From an uncultured Sulfitobacter sp. (lineage in GTDB: Bacteria; Pseudomonadota; Alphaproteobacteria; Rhodobacterales; Rhodobacteraceae): 64,000 bases of DNA. The position numbers were made by a program, and so were the translations under genes. How positions within the stretch are numbered: the first letter of the stretch is position 1; every line of letters starts with the position of its first letter. Below are positions 51,825 to 61,321 of this stretch, in pieces. The notes under the pieces were generated by a model. That model saw nothing but the letters and a program-made list of their open reading frames with translations, ran no database searches and had not been told where the DNA came from. Location of the stretch: the NCBI GenBank assembly GCA_913060815.1, contig CAJXSZ010000007.1, positions 62,001-126,000 on the forward strand. Reading direction: 5' to 3'.

Positions 51825-53088
51825 TTTCAGCCTCGCCGTTGCTGCGCACCAACCATGTCTGGATGCAGTTGTTGTGATAGATAGAGTTCAAGCCGCGCAC
51901 TTCGCGCAGCTGCGCTTTGGTCGGCTGGACATAGCCCGTCTCGTCCATGGCGCGGCTTTGCAGCATCATTTCCGAGCCGTCCCAATCCGTGTCGAGATAG
52001 AACCGTGTCAGCGCTTTGCTCTCGCCCTCTTTAGCCAGACGCGCGGTTTCCCATGTCATGCCACCGTCCTTGGAGACGTCAACACGGGTGATCGCGCCAT
52101 TGCCCGACCACGCCAAACCCGAAATAACCAGCGGACCCTTGCCGTGGGTGATCGGCGACTGCGGGCTGGGGCTTGTGACAACGGATTTCGCATCCATCGT
52201 CCATGTCCACTTACGGCTTGTGCCATCGTCTAGTGTGTCCGTGTACTTGGAGGTCTCTTCGCGGCTCTCGACGGGGCCGTCCATAACCTCGATGCGGCGG
52301 ATCCATTTGACCCACATGTTGCCTTCCCAACCCGGCACCACGAGGCGCACGGGATAGCCATGCTCCTTGCGCAGCGCCTCGCCGTTGGCCTTGAACGCGA
52401 TCAGACAGTCATCCAGCGCTTTCTCCATCGGGATTGAACGACCGTTCGAAGAGGCGTCCGCGCCTTCGACAAACACCCATTTGTCCTTGAGGTCGCCTGC
52501 CGTATCCAGCCCCGCTTCCTCCAGCAACGTGCGCAGCGACACGCCTGTGTATTCCATGTTGTGGATCATGCCATGTGTGAATTGCGCACCGTTAAGCTGC
52601 GCGCCCGCCCACTCCATGCCTGTATTGGCCGCGCATTCGCAGAAATAGACGTGGTTTTCACGCGGGAAGCGCTCCAGATCGGCATAGGTGAAGACCAGTT
52701 CCTGATCGACCATGCCGTTGATCATCAAACGGTAGTCTTCTTTGCGAAGTTCGATCGCGCCCGAATGGTGACGCTCGAACGCGCAGCCCTGCGGCGTGAT
52801 CGTCCCGTCCAGCGCGTGGATCGGTGTGAAGTTGATCGAGCTGGTGGTATCAGCCGTCAGCCACTCTACGTTGCGACGCACCACATCGCTCTCGTATTCG
52901 ATGGGCATGCCGTAGGGCGTGGCGTCTACGCCGTCGCCAAACACCTGCGCCCAAGGCTGGACTTCGGTGATCAGCGGATCGGGTGTCGCTGCTTTGGCGG
53001 CTGTAGCGCTCAGCGCGCCTGCCCCTGCTGCCGCCGCACCGCGCAAAAACGCGCGCCGCGATGTGCCTGATGTGTCATTCTGTGCCAT
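51808..53088 (-). CDS. soxC: Sulfur dehydrogenase molybdenum subunit SoxC
   Basis: This 426-residue member of the sulfite oxidase family is exported by Tat (SRRAFLRGAAA). The Mo-coordinating cysteine lies in YFCECAANTGME. The dimerisation domain follows, with GHAW-like regions. Presence of SoxCD means thiosulfate can be oxidised fully to sulfate without sulfur globules. It lies 29 bases after soxB. Confidence 0.93.
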   Translation of the reverse strand: MAQNDTSGTSRRAFLRGAAAAGAGALSATAAKAATPDPLITEVQPWAQVFGDGVDATPYGMPIEYESDVVRRNVEWLTADTTSSINFTPIHALDGTITPQGCAFERHHSGAIELRKEDYRLMINGMVDQELVFTYADLERFPRENHVYFCECAANTGMEWAGAQLNGAQFTHGMIHNMEYTGVSLRTLLEEAGLDTAGDLKDKWVFVEGADASSNGRSIPMEKALDDCLIAFKANGEALRKEHGYPVRLVVPGWEGNMWVKWIRRIEVMDGPVESREETSKYTDTLDDGTSRKWTWTMDAKSVVTSPSPQSPITHGKGPLVISGLAWSGNGAITRVDVSKDGGMTWETARLAKEGESKALTRFYLDTDWDGSEMMLQSRAMDETGYVQPTKAQLREVRGLNSIYHNNCIQTWLVRSNGEAENVEVS

Positions 53089-53117
53089 GCCAGATATCTC
53101 CTGTCGCTCGGGTCCGC

Positions 53118-54824
53118 TTACGCGCCGACCACTGTCACACTGTTGTTTGGATCAAGGGAAATGGGTCCCTCTTGTTTTGCGATGTGGGCCTCGACCACGT
53201 CCCAGATGGGTGGACCTTCGGTGCCCTCGTTGACACTCGCCCAGCCCGCAATCTGATAGGTCTTGGAGGCGTCGATCGCCTCGCCCGTCTTGAGCAATGT
53301 CATCTCTGTGATCCGCTCGCCCTGCGGCTTGGTCACGTCGATGCGGTAACCAAGGCCACCCACACGCACCATATCGCCGCCCTGCTGATAATAGGGATCG
53401 GGATTAAAGAGGTTGTCGGCCACGTCCTCCAGCACCACATGCAGGAATTCACCTGTCATTTCAGTGCGGTAGGCCTCGCCATAGCTCATGGAAGTGACGT
53501 TCCAGATGTCCTCGCGGGTGATGTCGTGGCCTGCTGGGATGCTCGGCCCCCAGCGCACACCGGGCGACAGCGCGATATCCGCCTCACGCTCTGAAATCAG
53601 CGCATCGCAAATCAGATCGTCCCATGTCCCGTTGAAATTGCCACGGCGGTAGAGCACCTGATCATCCGCTGTCTGGCCAATCACTTCGGCCAGCTTGTCG
53701 GCATAAGGCGCGCGCTGCGCGTCGATTACTTTAGTGACCTCGGCGTCAGGCGTAATCACGTCCGAGAAGATCGGGATAAGCTTGTGGCGGAAGCCCATCA
53801 TGCGGCCATCACGCACATCGAGATCAACGCGGCTCACGAATTTCCCGTTAGAGCCTGAAGCAACAATGATGGTCTCCTCGACCAGCACAGGTTCTGGCAG
53901 TGCGTCATGGGTGTGGCCCGACAGGATCACGTCGATGCCTTTGACCTTGCCCGCCATCTGCTTGTCCACATCAAAGCCGTTATGGCTGAGGCAGACCACC
54001 AGCTCGGCACCCTCGGCACGAACCTGATCGACCATCTCCTGCATCCGCTCGTCACGGATACCGAAGGAGTATTCGGGGAACATCCAGCCCGGATTGGCGA
54101 TGGGCATATAAGGAAAGGCCTGACCGATCACAGCGATCTTCACACCGCCGCGCTCGAAGAATTTATAAGGCGGAAACAGCTCTGCAGGCTCGTCCCATTC
54201 CGCGTCAAAGATGTTTTGGCCAAGCGCTGCAAAGGGCAACCCCTCGACGATCTCGTTCACACGATCACTGCCCAGCGTGAACTCCCAGTGGAAAGTCATC
54301 GCATCGGGCTTCAGCGCGTTCATTACATTGACCATGTCCTGACCCTGCGTGTGGTGGCAGGTATAGCTGCCGTGCCACGTGTCACCACCATCAAGGAGCA
54401 GCGCGTCGGGTCGGTCCGCACGGATCGAATTGATCACAGTCGCCACACGGTCCAGACCGCCAACACGGCCATAGCCTTTGGCCAACGCGTTAAAATCATC
54501 AGAAGTCAGCGCGTACGCCGACGGACTGCCATCATCGATGCCATAAAGCTTGCGGAAATCGGCACCTGTCACATGAGGTACCGCGCCCTTGTTGCCGCCT
54601 ACCCCGATATTAACGGAGGGTTCGCGGAAGTAGATCGGCTTGAGCTGCGCATGAATGTCCGTGATGTGCACAAGCGAGACATTCCCGAAAGTGTCAAACT
54701 CCAGCAGCTTGTCCTGTGTCAGCGCCTGCTGCGCCGCAAGCCGCCCCCAATTTCCAAAGCCCGACCCACCGTAAAGTGCGGCGGCGGCCATGCTGGTCTG
54801 CAAAAAATCACGGCGAGAAATCAT
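53118..54824 (-). CDS. soxB: Thiosulfohydrolase SoxB
   Basis: This 568-residue dimanganese enzyme releases sulfate from SoxY-bound sulfonate groups. A Tat signal (ISRRDFLQTS) starts the protein. The metal-binding motifs read TDIHAQLKP, GGDTWHGS, SGHTHD and SHNGFD. ATG 54824 is preferred because GGGAG precedes it; the codon 12 bases upstream is TTG. It follows a strong terminator after soxA. Confidence 0.95.
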   Translation of the reverse strand: MISRRDFLQTSMAAAALYGGSGFGNWGRLAAQQALTQDKLLEFDTFGNVSLVHITDIHAQLKPIYFREPSVNIGVGGNKGAVPHVTGADFRKLYGIDDGSPSAYALTSDDFNALAKGYGRVGGLDRVATVINSIRADRPDALLLDGGDTWHGSYTCHHTQGQDMVNVMNALKPDAMTFHWEFTLGSDRVNEIVEGLPFAALGQNIFDAEWDEPAELFPPYKFFERGGVKIAVIGQAFPYMPIANPGWMFPEYSFGIRDERMQEMVDQVRAEGAELVVCLSHNGFDVDKQMAGKVKGIDVILSGHTHDALPEPVLVEETIIVASGSNGKFVSRVDLDVRDGRMMGFRHKLIPIFSDVITPDAEVTKVIDAQRAPYADKLAEVIGQTADDQVLYRRGNFNGTWDDLICDALISEREADIALSPGVRWGPSIPAGHDITREDIWNVTSMSYGEAYRTEMTGEFLHVVLEDVADNLFNPDPYYQQGGDMVRVGGLGYRIDVTKPQGERITEMTLLKTGEAIDASKTYQIAGWASVNEGTEGPPIWDVVEAHIAKQEGPISLDPNNSVTVVGA

Positions 54825-54881
54825 GGAGGCTCCCAATCACGCATACATATGCGCATTTTTGAATAAGTAGTGTAAGAAAAA

Positions 54882-54906
54882 CCCCGCGCCGATCACTCGG
54901 GCGGGG
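54882..54906 (-). terminator. Intrinsic terminator between soxA and soxB
   Basis: On the minus strand CCCCGC-CCGA-GTGA-TCGG-C-GCGGGG forms a long GC stem with one bulge, followed by TTTTT. It lies 9 bases after the soxA stop. Confidence 0.8.
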
Positions 54907-54914
54907 CTCAAGGT

Positions 54915-55760
54915 TTAGTTACGGATCGACGGACCTTCGACGCTCAGGCCATTGCCGCGTGACGCCACATAAAGCTCGAGTGCGACGAACTCGTCACTGC
55001 CGGGCGCATAGGTCTCGGCGCGCGTGTCACGCACGCAGCCCTTGAAGCGCGAGTGCACGCCGTTCAGCTTGGTGTTCTTCAAGCGGTAAACAGGGAAACC
55101 GTTGATCTGGCCCTGGCTCAGGTGGTCCGCACGGATCATCATGCCATAGCTGTCTTCGTGGCAGTTGGCACATGAAAGTTCGAGCTGACCTGTCCGTGTG
55201 TAATACAGCTCCTTGCCCTTCTCCCATGTGGACTGAGCCGGACCGTCAATAGCCACGTTCACCGGCATGCCGCGGGAAACAGAGCTGAGCGCCGCTTCCA
55301 TGTTGATCGCGTCACTCTTGTCGTATTTCCACGCTTCGGCACCCATGCGCTCGGTGCGGCAGTCGTTCATCTGCATTTGCAGCGTGACTACTTTACCAGC
55401 AGCTTCCGAATACTTCGGATAGGTCGCTTTCACGCCCGCCATGCTGTCCATGTCGTTGTGGCAGGAGGAACAAGACTTCCCCTCGGAGCCTTCCGCAGTT
55501 TCCCACGTGTCCATGGCCTGCTCGACAAAGATCATGCCGGGGTTGTCGAAATCATCGGCCTGCATGGCGCGGGTGCCGTCCTTACGGAAAAGCCAACCCG
55601 ACATCACCTCATCAAGCGCGTCCGAAACATGAGCTGGTGCCGCTGTCCGCGTCACAATCTCTGTTTCACCGTTGATTACCAAGTTATCATCAACTGGATC
55701 CGCGAATGCGCCCGTTGTCGTGATCAATGCCGCCGCAATGGCGCCTGTCAATATCCGCAT
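54915..55760 (-). CDS. soxA: Diheme cytochrome SoxA
   Basis: This 281-residue catalytic subunit of the SoxAX thiosulfate-binding complex has heme sites CSSCH (about residue 97) and CANCH (about residue 197), and the persulfide cysteine in FKGCVRDTR. The presence of both hemes marks the diheme type. GGGAGGGA precedes ATG 55760. Confidence 0.93.
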   Translation of the reverse strand: MRILTGAIAAALITTTGAFADPVDDNLVINGETEIVTRTAAPAHVSDALDEVMSGWLFRKDGTRAMQADDFDNPGMIFVEQAMDTWETAEGSEGKSCSSCHNDMDSMAGVKATYPKYSEAAGKVVTLQMQMNDCRTERMGAEAWKYDKSDAINMEAALSSVSRGMPVNVAIDGPAQSTWEKGKELYYTRTGQLELSCANCHEDSYGMMIRADHLSQGQINGFPVYRLKNTKLNGVHSRFKGCVRDTRAETYAPGSDEFVALELYVASRGNGLSVEGPSIRN

Positions 55761-55785
55761 GGAGTCCCTCCCAAGAGTTATGCGT

Positions 55786-56115
55786 TTAGCCGATTGCGAT
55801 TGCTTTGGTCTCTTCATAGACCGAGCCATCGTCGTCATACCAAGTGAACTTGAACTCGCCGGCCTCCGGGACCTTTGCTTCAAACTCGAAATACGGGTTT
55901 GTAGAAATCGCAGGTTCCATGGTCACATCGACGACGTTCTCGCCGTTGAATTCACAGGTAAAGCGGTTGATGATCGAACGTGGAATGGCATTGCCTTCCT
56001 TGTCCTTACGCTGACCTGATTCCATCTTGTGGCTGATCAACGTCTTGATGGTGATACTATCACCAGCAGCCGCTTTTTTTGGTACTTTGACGCGGGGTTT
56101 TACACCAGATGCCAT
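55786..56115 (-). CDS. soxZ: Carrier protein subunit SoxZ
   Basis: This is the 109-residue partner of SoxY, with an immunoglobulin-like fold (PRVKVPKKAAAGDSITIKTL, KFTWYDDDGSVYEE). It has no signal peptide and is exported with SoxY. It lies between soxY and soxA. Confidence 0.93.
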   Translation of the reverse strand: MASGVKPRVKVPKKAAAGDSITIKTLISHKMESGQRKDKEGNAIPRSIINRFTCEFNGENVVDVTMEPAISTNPYFEFEAKVPEAGEFKFTWYDDDGSVYEETKAIAIG

Positions 56116-56136
56116 AATAATTCTCCTCAGGTCGAT

Positions 56137-56553
56137 TTAGCCGCCGCAGCCGCCGATTGTTACTTTTACTGTGCTGGAAGCTTGAACAAATGATCCGTCC
56201 TCAAGCTTGGCAATGGCGACCACATCCTGCGTACCCGCAAGACGGATGCGCGTGGAAGCGGCACGCGAGGCAGCACCAGGGCCGAAATTGAACTGCGCCA
56301 CACCCGGTGTCGGGTTGCCAGTTGCCAGCACCAGAATGGAGGCCGCTGTGTCAGAGGAAACCTCGATTGGCACAGTATTACCGTTTTCGGCGATCTCGGG
56401 CGCGGTCAGGGAGATATCACCCGAACCGATTTCCGCGCCACCTGTGAAGGCCGCAATTGCGTCTTCTGTGGCGGCCGACACGCGGACCGGCAGGCCAGCG
56501 ATCAAAAGTGCGCCAGCGCCTGCTGCCATCACATCACGTCTTGTCATTTCCAT
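56137..56553 (-). CDS. soxY: Carrier protein subunit SoxY
   Basis: This 138-residue sulfur carrier has a Tat signal (MTRRDVMAAGAG) and the C-terminal GGCGG swinging arm, whose cysteine holds the sulfur intermediate. ATG 56553 has GGAG 7 bases upstream; ATG 56559 is too close to it. Confidence 0.94.
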   Translation of the reverse strand: MEMTRRDVMAAGAGALLIAGLPVRVSAATEDAIAAFTGGAEIGSGDISLTAPEIAENGNTVPIEVSSDTAASILVLATGNPTPGVAQFNFGPGAASRAASTRIRLAGTQDVVAIAKLEDGSFVQASSTVKVTIGGCGG

Positions 56554-56602
56554 TGTCATTCTCCTTCTTGCCCCGCAGCGCTGCGCGCCAGCAGGGATGG
56601 AA

Positions 56603-57079
56603 TTAGTCTTTGAGCGTCACCAGATAAGCGACCACATCTTCGATTTGTTGCGCACTGAGCAGCGGGCCGAATGTCTCGGGGTCTGCTGCTTTGCCTGTGT
56701 AGGCATTGCCAGGACGCGTGAAGCCTTCGGTTTTGTAGAAGGACGGCATCATGCTGTCCTCGAACATAATCTTGGCGTTGGCTACGATCCCGCGCAGCTC
56801 CGCCTCGCTCCAGCGCTCACCCGCACCGTCAAGCATGGGACCAATCTCGCCATGAAACGGCACATCGGCCAGATCAGAGACCATATGACAGGCAACGCAG
56901 TTCCCTTGCCCCTTGTCGCCCACGATGATTCGACCATTGGCCGGATCGCCCGCTGTGCCACTTAGTGATTGCTCAACTGTACCATCTACGTAATTGACGG
57001 CTGTAGGCGCGATCTCTTCAGCAGCAACGGCAGATGCCGCGAAGCCTGCCGCGATTGCGGTTATTACGGAAATTCTCAT
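56603..57079 (-). CDS. soxX: Monoheme cytochrome SoxX
   Basis: This 158-residue subunit of SoxAX has a signal peptide ending near residue 20, heme site CVACH and probable methionine ligand in the segment around DSMMPSFY. GGGAGGACG precedes ATG 57079. It is the first gene after a 119-base spacer with a candidate SoxR operator. Confidence 0.92.
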   Translation of the reverse strand: MRISVITAIAAGFAASAVAAEEIAPTAVNYVDGTVEQSLSGTAGDPANGRIIVGDKGQGNCVACHMVSDLADVPFHGEIGPMLDGAGERWSEAELRGIVANAKIMFEDSMMPSFYKTEGFTRPGNAYTGKAADPETFGPLLSAQQIEDVVAYLVTLKD

Positions 57080-57141
57080 GCGTCCTCCCAACGACTTGAT
57101 TTGGTATACCGTAGCGCACTAATTCGTGAACAGGCAATATC

Positions 57142-57161
57142 AAATTCAGAAAATTGAATTT
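57142..57161. promoter_or_regulatory. Candidate SoxR operator between soxW and soxX
   Basis: AAATTCA (57142-57148) and TGAATTT (57155-57161) form a perfect 7-bp dyad with a 6-base spacer. ATTCA/TGAAT arms are typical of ArsR-type sites, and SoxR of related bacteria binds in this same interval. Confidence 0.5.
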
Positions 57162-57198
57162 TATTATTTGAACTAGAAAATAACTGCACTATCGCGCT

Positions 57199-57762
57199 TT
57201 AATCGGCCTGCTCGGCGAACTTTCGTGCATGATAGCGCTGAAAGCTCTCCTCGCCGTTATAGCCTTCCTCGACAACCCAGTTCAGCATATTGAATGTTGT
57301 CCAGCGGCCAAACGCACCTGGCATCGTGGCCGCAGCGGCCTGCGCTGCAGAGGAACCCTCAGCAACCTCTGGCGGGAAAAACATGATCATCGGCGTAAAC
57401 AACGCGCCCCACTTTTTCACCATGTCTTTTTCTGGCAATGTCTCGCCGTCAAAATCGGTCACCTCGAGATCACCAAACATATTGATCTGCACAACAAAGA
57501 AGTTCTCGGAAATATAGTCAGCGATCTCGTCGATCACAAAAACCTCCTCGTGCATCTTCTTACAATAGATACAGCCGCGCTGCTCGATCATCACCATCAG
57601 GCGCTTGCCCTCGTCGCGCGCCTCCGCCAGATCCTCCGAAAGGTCCAGAAACGTATCACGCATCCACGGCGCCTTGTGCAGGCCGTCATCGCCCAGCGTG
57701 GCCGCAGCCGCACCACAGGCCATCATGACCAAAGCGGCACCCGCTAATATCAACTGTCTCAT
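57199..57762 (-). CDS. soxW: Periplasmic thioredoxin SoxW
   Basis: This 187-residue protein has a signal peptide and the redox site CIYC (RGCIYCKKMHEEVF). It takes electrons from SoxV and keeps the Sox carrier reduced. It follows soxV by 16 bases. Confidence 0.9.
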   Translation of the reverse strand: MRQLILAGAALVMMACGAAAATLGDDGLHKAPWMRDTFLDLSEDLAEARDEGKRLMVMIEQRGCIYCKKMHEEVFVIDEIADYISENFFVVQINMFGDLEVTDFDGETLPEKDMVKKWGALFTPMIMFFPPEVAEGSSAAQAAAATMPGAFGRWTTFNMLNWVVEEGYNGEESFQRYHARKFAEQAD

Positions 57763-57778
57763 CTATGTCTCCTCTCTG

Positions 57779-58519
57779 TTACCCCATCCGCATGAAGACG
57801 GGGAATGTCTCCAGCATCCACTGCGCGATGTGGTTCATGGAATTGGTCGCAATCAGCAGACCGAATATAATGAGCATCACGCCCATGCCTTTCTCAATCG
57901 CACCCAAGTGGCGGCGGAACTTGTGCATCCACCGCATGAATGGCCCGATGAACAAGGCCGCCACAATGAACGGCGCGGTCATACCTGCGCCATAAACGAA
58001 CAAGAGCCAAGCCCCGGTGGCTGCTGTCTCCGCGCCTGCCGCTGTAAACAGGATCGCGGCCAACACAGGCCCCACACAGGGCGTCCAGCCAAAGGCGAAT
58101 GCCAGCCCGATCACATACGCTCCGCCGTAGCTGACCGAAGCGGTGCTGCCCGTATCCGCCCGCAGTTGGCGGTAGAGGATACCAATGCGGATCACGCCCA
58201 GAAAATGCAGCCCCATCGCAATGATAATCGCGGCTGCGATCCAACGCAAAATATCGAAGTATTCGCGCACGACCTGTCCAAACAGTGTCGCAGCGGCGCC
58301 CAGCCCCATAAAGATGGTGATCACACCTGCAGCAAAACAGCATGCCGCCAGCACCGCCCGCCGGCGCGTTGCCCCGTCAATCTGCGCATCCGCTGAAATC
58401 TGGTTCATCCCGACCCCTGCAAGATAGCTCAGGTAGAACGGCACGATTGGCAGGATACACGGGCTGAGGAAGGACAAGAGCCCCGCAAACGCCGCGCCGA
58501 AAAAAGTAATGTCCATCAT
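57779..58519 (-). CDS. soxV: CcdA-like thiol electron transporter SoxV
   Basis: This 246-residue membrane protein has six helices and the two redox cysteines in LSPCILPIVPFYLSYL and GWTPCVGPVLAAI. It moves electrons from cytoplasmic thioredoxin to SoxW. Two ATGs (58519, 58516) are possible. It is divergent from soxS. Confidence 0.9.
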   Translation of the reverse strand: MMDITFFGAAFAGLLSFLSPCILPIVPFYLSYLAGVGMNQISADAQIDGATRRRAVLAACCFAAGVITIFMGLGAAATLFGQVVREYFDILRWIAAAIIIAMGLHFLGVIRIGILYRQLRADTGSTASVSYGGAYVIGLAFAFGWTPCVGPVLAAILFTAAGAETAATGAWLLFVYGAGMTAPFIVAALFIGPFMRWMHKFRRHLGAIEKGMGVMLIIFGLLIATNSMNHIAQWMLETFPVFMRMG

Positions 58520-58542
58520 AAGCGCAGCCCAGCCTTGTTTTA

Positions 58543-58572
58543 TTCACATATTCAGATTAAGTTATTTGTGAA
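58543..58572. promoter_or_regulatory. Candidate SoxR operator between soxV and soxS
   Basis: TTCACA (58543-58548) and TGTGAA (58567-58572) form an interrupted dyad, with an ATTCAG element between the arms. It fills the 70-base divergent promoter region, where SoxR is known to bind in related bacteria. Confidence 0.5.
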
Positions 58573-58589
58573 CCTTAGGTCAAATTGTC

Positions 58590-58970
58590 ATGTCCCTCCA
58601 CACCATCTTTTTCGCGGGGTTTTCCGCAGTCTTTCTGGCGCTGACAACGGCCACCGCAGCACCAGCCGAAACACGTCTTGTCATGGCGGAAGAAGACGGC
58701 TGTATCTGGTGCGCCCGCTGGAACGAGGAGCTGGGCGACATCTATCCCAAAACCGGCGCTGGAAAAGCCGCTCCGCTTCTGCGCATGGACGTCAAAGCCC
58801 CCCGCCCCGAGGGGCTGACCTTCGCACGCAGCCTGCACTTTACGCCAACTTTTGTCCTCATGGTCGACGGCGCCGAAGTATCGCGCATCGAGGGCTATCC
58901 CGGCGAGGATTTCTTCTGGGGTCTGCTTGAGCAGATGCTCACCAACGCAAATATTGCAATACCTGAATGA
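58590..58970 (+). CDS. soxS: Periplasmic thioredoxin SoxS
   Basis: This 126-residue exported thioredoxin-like protein has the redox site CIWC (DGCIWCARWNEEL) and cis-proline region FTPTFVL. SoxS reactivates oxidised SoxY in Paracoccus. It heads the rightward soxS-soxR-soxT unit. Confidence 0.88.
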   Translation: MSLHTIFFAGFSAVFLALTTATAAPAETRLVMAEEDGCIWCARWNEELGDIYPKTGAGKAAPLLRMDVKAPRPEGLTFARSLHFTPTFVLMVDGAEVSRIEGYPGEDFFWGLLEQMLTNANIAIPE

Positions 58971-59021
58971 TGCACTATTTCCCATTTCAGTCCAAAGCTG
59001 TTAGCGAGAGTTTGATAGAGC

Positions 59022-59414
59022 ATGAACACCCAACCGCGCGAGATTATTGCCGCCCGCAACAAAAGCATCGGAGATAAGATGGGGCTGCCCGTTTTCGACA
59101 CCAACATGTGCGCCGAGGATTTGGACAAGATGGCCACCAGCGCCGTTGAAGCCGCCAACTTTCTCAAAGCGATCAGCCACGAGGGCCGCTTGATGATTTT
59201 GTGCCACCTCGCATCGGGCGAAAAATCAGTAACCGAGCTCGAGACATTGCTCTCGGCGCGGCAGGCTGCGGTGTCCCAACAACTCTCGCGCTTGCGCCTC
59301 GAGGGGCTTGTTGTGCCCCGTCGCGATGGCAAAACAATCTTTTACCGGCTGGCGGATGACCGCCCCAAGCAGATCATGGAAGTCGTCTATGATCTGTTTT
59401 GCCGAAAAGACTAG
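59022..59414 (+). CDS. soxR: ArsR-family sulfur regulator SoxR
   Basis: This 130-residue repressor of the sox operon has a winged helix (VTELETLLSARQAAVSQQLSRL). Two cysteines at ILCHL and FCRKD suit the dithiol that senses persulfides in the BigR/SqrR/SoxR group. It lies 51 bases after soxS and 12 before soxT. Confidence 0.9.
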   Translation: MNTQPREIIAARNKSIGDKMGLPVFDTNMCAEDLDKMATSAVEAANFLKAISHEGRLMILCHLASGEKSVTELETLLSARQAAVSQQLSRLRLEGLVVPRRDGKTIFYRLADDRPKQIMEVVYDLFCRKD

Positions 59415-59426
59415 ATCGCACATCCC

Positions 59427-60482
59427 GTGCTCGAGCACCTGAGTGAGCCCGTTCTTGTTGCCCTGATCGGCCTGATCGGCGGGGTGTTTCTGGGGCTTGC
59501 TGCACGGATCGGGCGGTTTTGCACGTTAGGCGCGATCGAAGACCTCTATTATGGCGAAAACAGTTTACGCTTGGCCATGTGGGGCATAGCTGTCGGCACC
59601 GCAGTCCTGAGCAGTTATGCGCTGGCTGCGACAGAGGTGCTTGATCTGTCCCAAACACTCTATTTGTCTCGCGCATGGAATCCGCTGAGCAGCATCGTCG
59701 GCGGTCTGATGTTCGGCTACGGCATGGCGCTTGCTGGCAACTGTGGCTACGGTGCGCTGGCCCGTTTGGGCGGCGGTGATCTGCGCTCTTTCCTGATTGT
59801 ACTGGTGATGGGCATTAGTGCTTATGTCACCCTCAATGGGCCGCTGTCAGGTCTGCGCCTCTGGGCCTTTGGCGGTGCCGAGCCCGTGGGCCAAACACCC
59901 TCCTACGCCCATGCATTGGCTGGCATGAGCGGCCTGCCCGTGGCCGCCACAGGCATCACAATCGGCGCGCTCGTTTTGCTTGGCACACTTGCACGCCGCG
60001 ATCTGCGCGCCAATCTCTCTTATGTGGTGTGGGGCGGCGTCGTGGGCCTTTGCATCACCGCAGGCTGGGCGGGGACATCTTGGGTCGCCGCCAACGGTTT
60101 TGCCGCTACACCAGTGGTCAGTCACACCTTCTCCGCACCACTGGGCGAAACGCTCATCTACACCATGACCTCGTCAGGCAACTATGTGACCTTCGGCACT
60201 GGTTCGGTCTTTGGCGTGGTCCTCGGCGCATTGCTGGGCAGCATGATCAAAGGGCACTTTCGCTGGGAGGCCTGCGACGATCCGAGAGAGTTGCGCCGCC
60301 AGATCCTCGGTGCTGCAATCATGGGTGCAGGCTCCGTCATCGCAGTCGGGTGTAGTGTAGGCCAAGGCCTGTCCGCAATGTCGGTTCTGTCCTTTGGCGC
60401 TCCCGTCACTCTCGCCTGTATCATGATCGGCGCCGCCATCGGCCTGCGGCAACTGATTTGGGGTTTCTCGCCCTTGGTCTAG
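59427..60482 (+). CDS. soxT: YeeE/YedE-family transporter SoxT
   Basis: This 351-residue membrane protein starts with GTG at 59427. Cysteine-glycine motifs appear as [25 protein letters not shown] and [12 protein letters not shown]. It corresponds to soxT in soxSRT arrangements of related bacteria and is thought to import a sulfur compound that is sensed by SoxR. It is paralogous to the 45919 protein. Confidence 0.85.
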   Translation: MLEHLSEPVLVALIGLIGGVFLGLAARIGRFCTLGAIEDLYYGENSLRLAMWGIAVGTAVLSSYALAATEVLDLSQTLYLSRAWNPLSSIVGGLMFGYGMALAGNCGYGALARLGGGDLRSFLIVLVMGISAYVTLNGPLSGLRLWAFGGAEPVGQTPSYAHALAGMSGLPVAATGITIGALVLLGTLARRDLRANLSYVVWGGVVGLCITAGWAGTSWVAANGFAATPVVSHTFSAPLGETLIYTMTSSGNYVTFGTGSVFGVVLGALLGSMIKGHFRWEACDDPRELRRQILGAAIMGAGSVIAVGCSVGQGLSAMSVLSFGAPVTLACIMIGAAIGLRQLIWGFSPLV

Positions 60483-60628
60483 GCACCAAGCCAATTCTTC
60501 ATTTTTCCAATAAACTCATTCCATACCTTCCTACGTACACTTCCATTAAAATACACCCAAGCCAGTGGCGCTCCCCGCTCCTCCCGTGTATGCCCGCCGC
60601 ACACCACCCAAATGCCGAAGGTTCGCCC

Positions 60629-61321
60629 ATGAATATGTTGAAAATCGTCGCGGTGCCGATGCACAAAGAAGGTCGCAAATTTGTCGCCATCTTCGCCGCA
60701 ATCACATTTGTACTGATGTTCATTTGGGAGCCGCTTTTCTGGCTCGGCGTGGGTGCCACGGTCTGGTGCTATTACTTTTTCCGCGACCCCGTGCGCATGA
60801 TCCCGCAAGACGAAGGGCTGGTCATCTCGCCCGCTGACGGTGTTGTCTCGCTGATCGAACAGGTCACCCCCCCAGCGGATATGGAAATCGGCGACCAGCC
60901 CCTTACCCGCGTCTCGGTCTTCATGAACGTCTTTAACTGCCACGTGAACCGCGCGCCGATTGCAGGTAAAGTGGTTAATGTCACCTACCACCATGGCAAG
61001 TTTCTCAACGCGTCGCTGGACAAAGCAAGCATCCACAACGAGCGCAACTCGCTCACACTAGAGGCCGCAGACGGCACCCGCATCGGTGTGGTGCAAATCG
61101 CAGGGCTGGTGGCACGCCGCATCGTTTGCTTTGTTAAACCCGGCGATCAGATCAGCGCGGGCTTCCGTTTTGGCCTCATCCGCTTTGGCAGTCGCCTCGA
61201 CATCTATCTGCCCCAAGGGGTGCAGCCGTTGGTCAGCGTCGGTCAAACGGCTGTGGCGGGCGAGACGATCCTCGCCGATCTCACTGCCCCTGCGCAGGCC
61301 CGCGTGTCGGTCCCTGAATGA
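60629..61321 (+). CDS. psd: Phosphatidylserine decarboxylase
   Basis: This 230-residue short-type proenzyme forms phosphatidylethanolamine. Membrane-associated segments lie at the N-terminus. The self-cleavage site is GSR in [11 protein letters not shown] (S188 becomes the pyruvoyl group). It overlaps pssA as ATGA. Confidence 0.92.
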   Translation: MNMLKIVAVPMHKEGRKFVAIFAAITFVLMFIWEPLFWLGVGATVWCYYFFRDPVRMIPQDEGLVISPADGVVSLIEQVTPPADMEIGDQPLTRVSVFMNVFNCHVNRAPIAGKVVNVTYHHGKFLNASLDKASIHNERNSLTLEAADGTRIGVVQIAGLVARRIVCFVKPGDQISAGFRFGLIRFGSRLDIYLPQGVQPLVSVGQTAVAGETILADLTAPAQARVSVPE

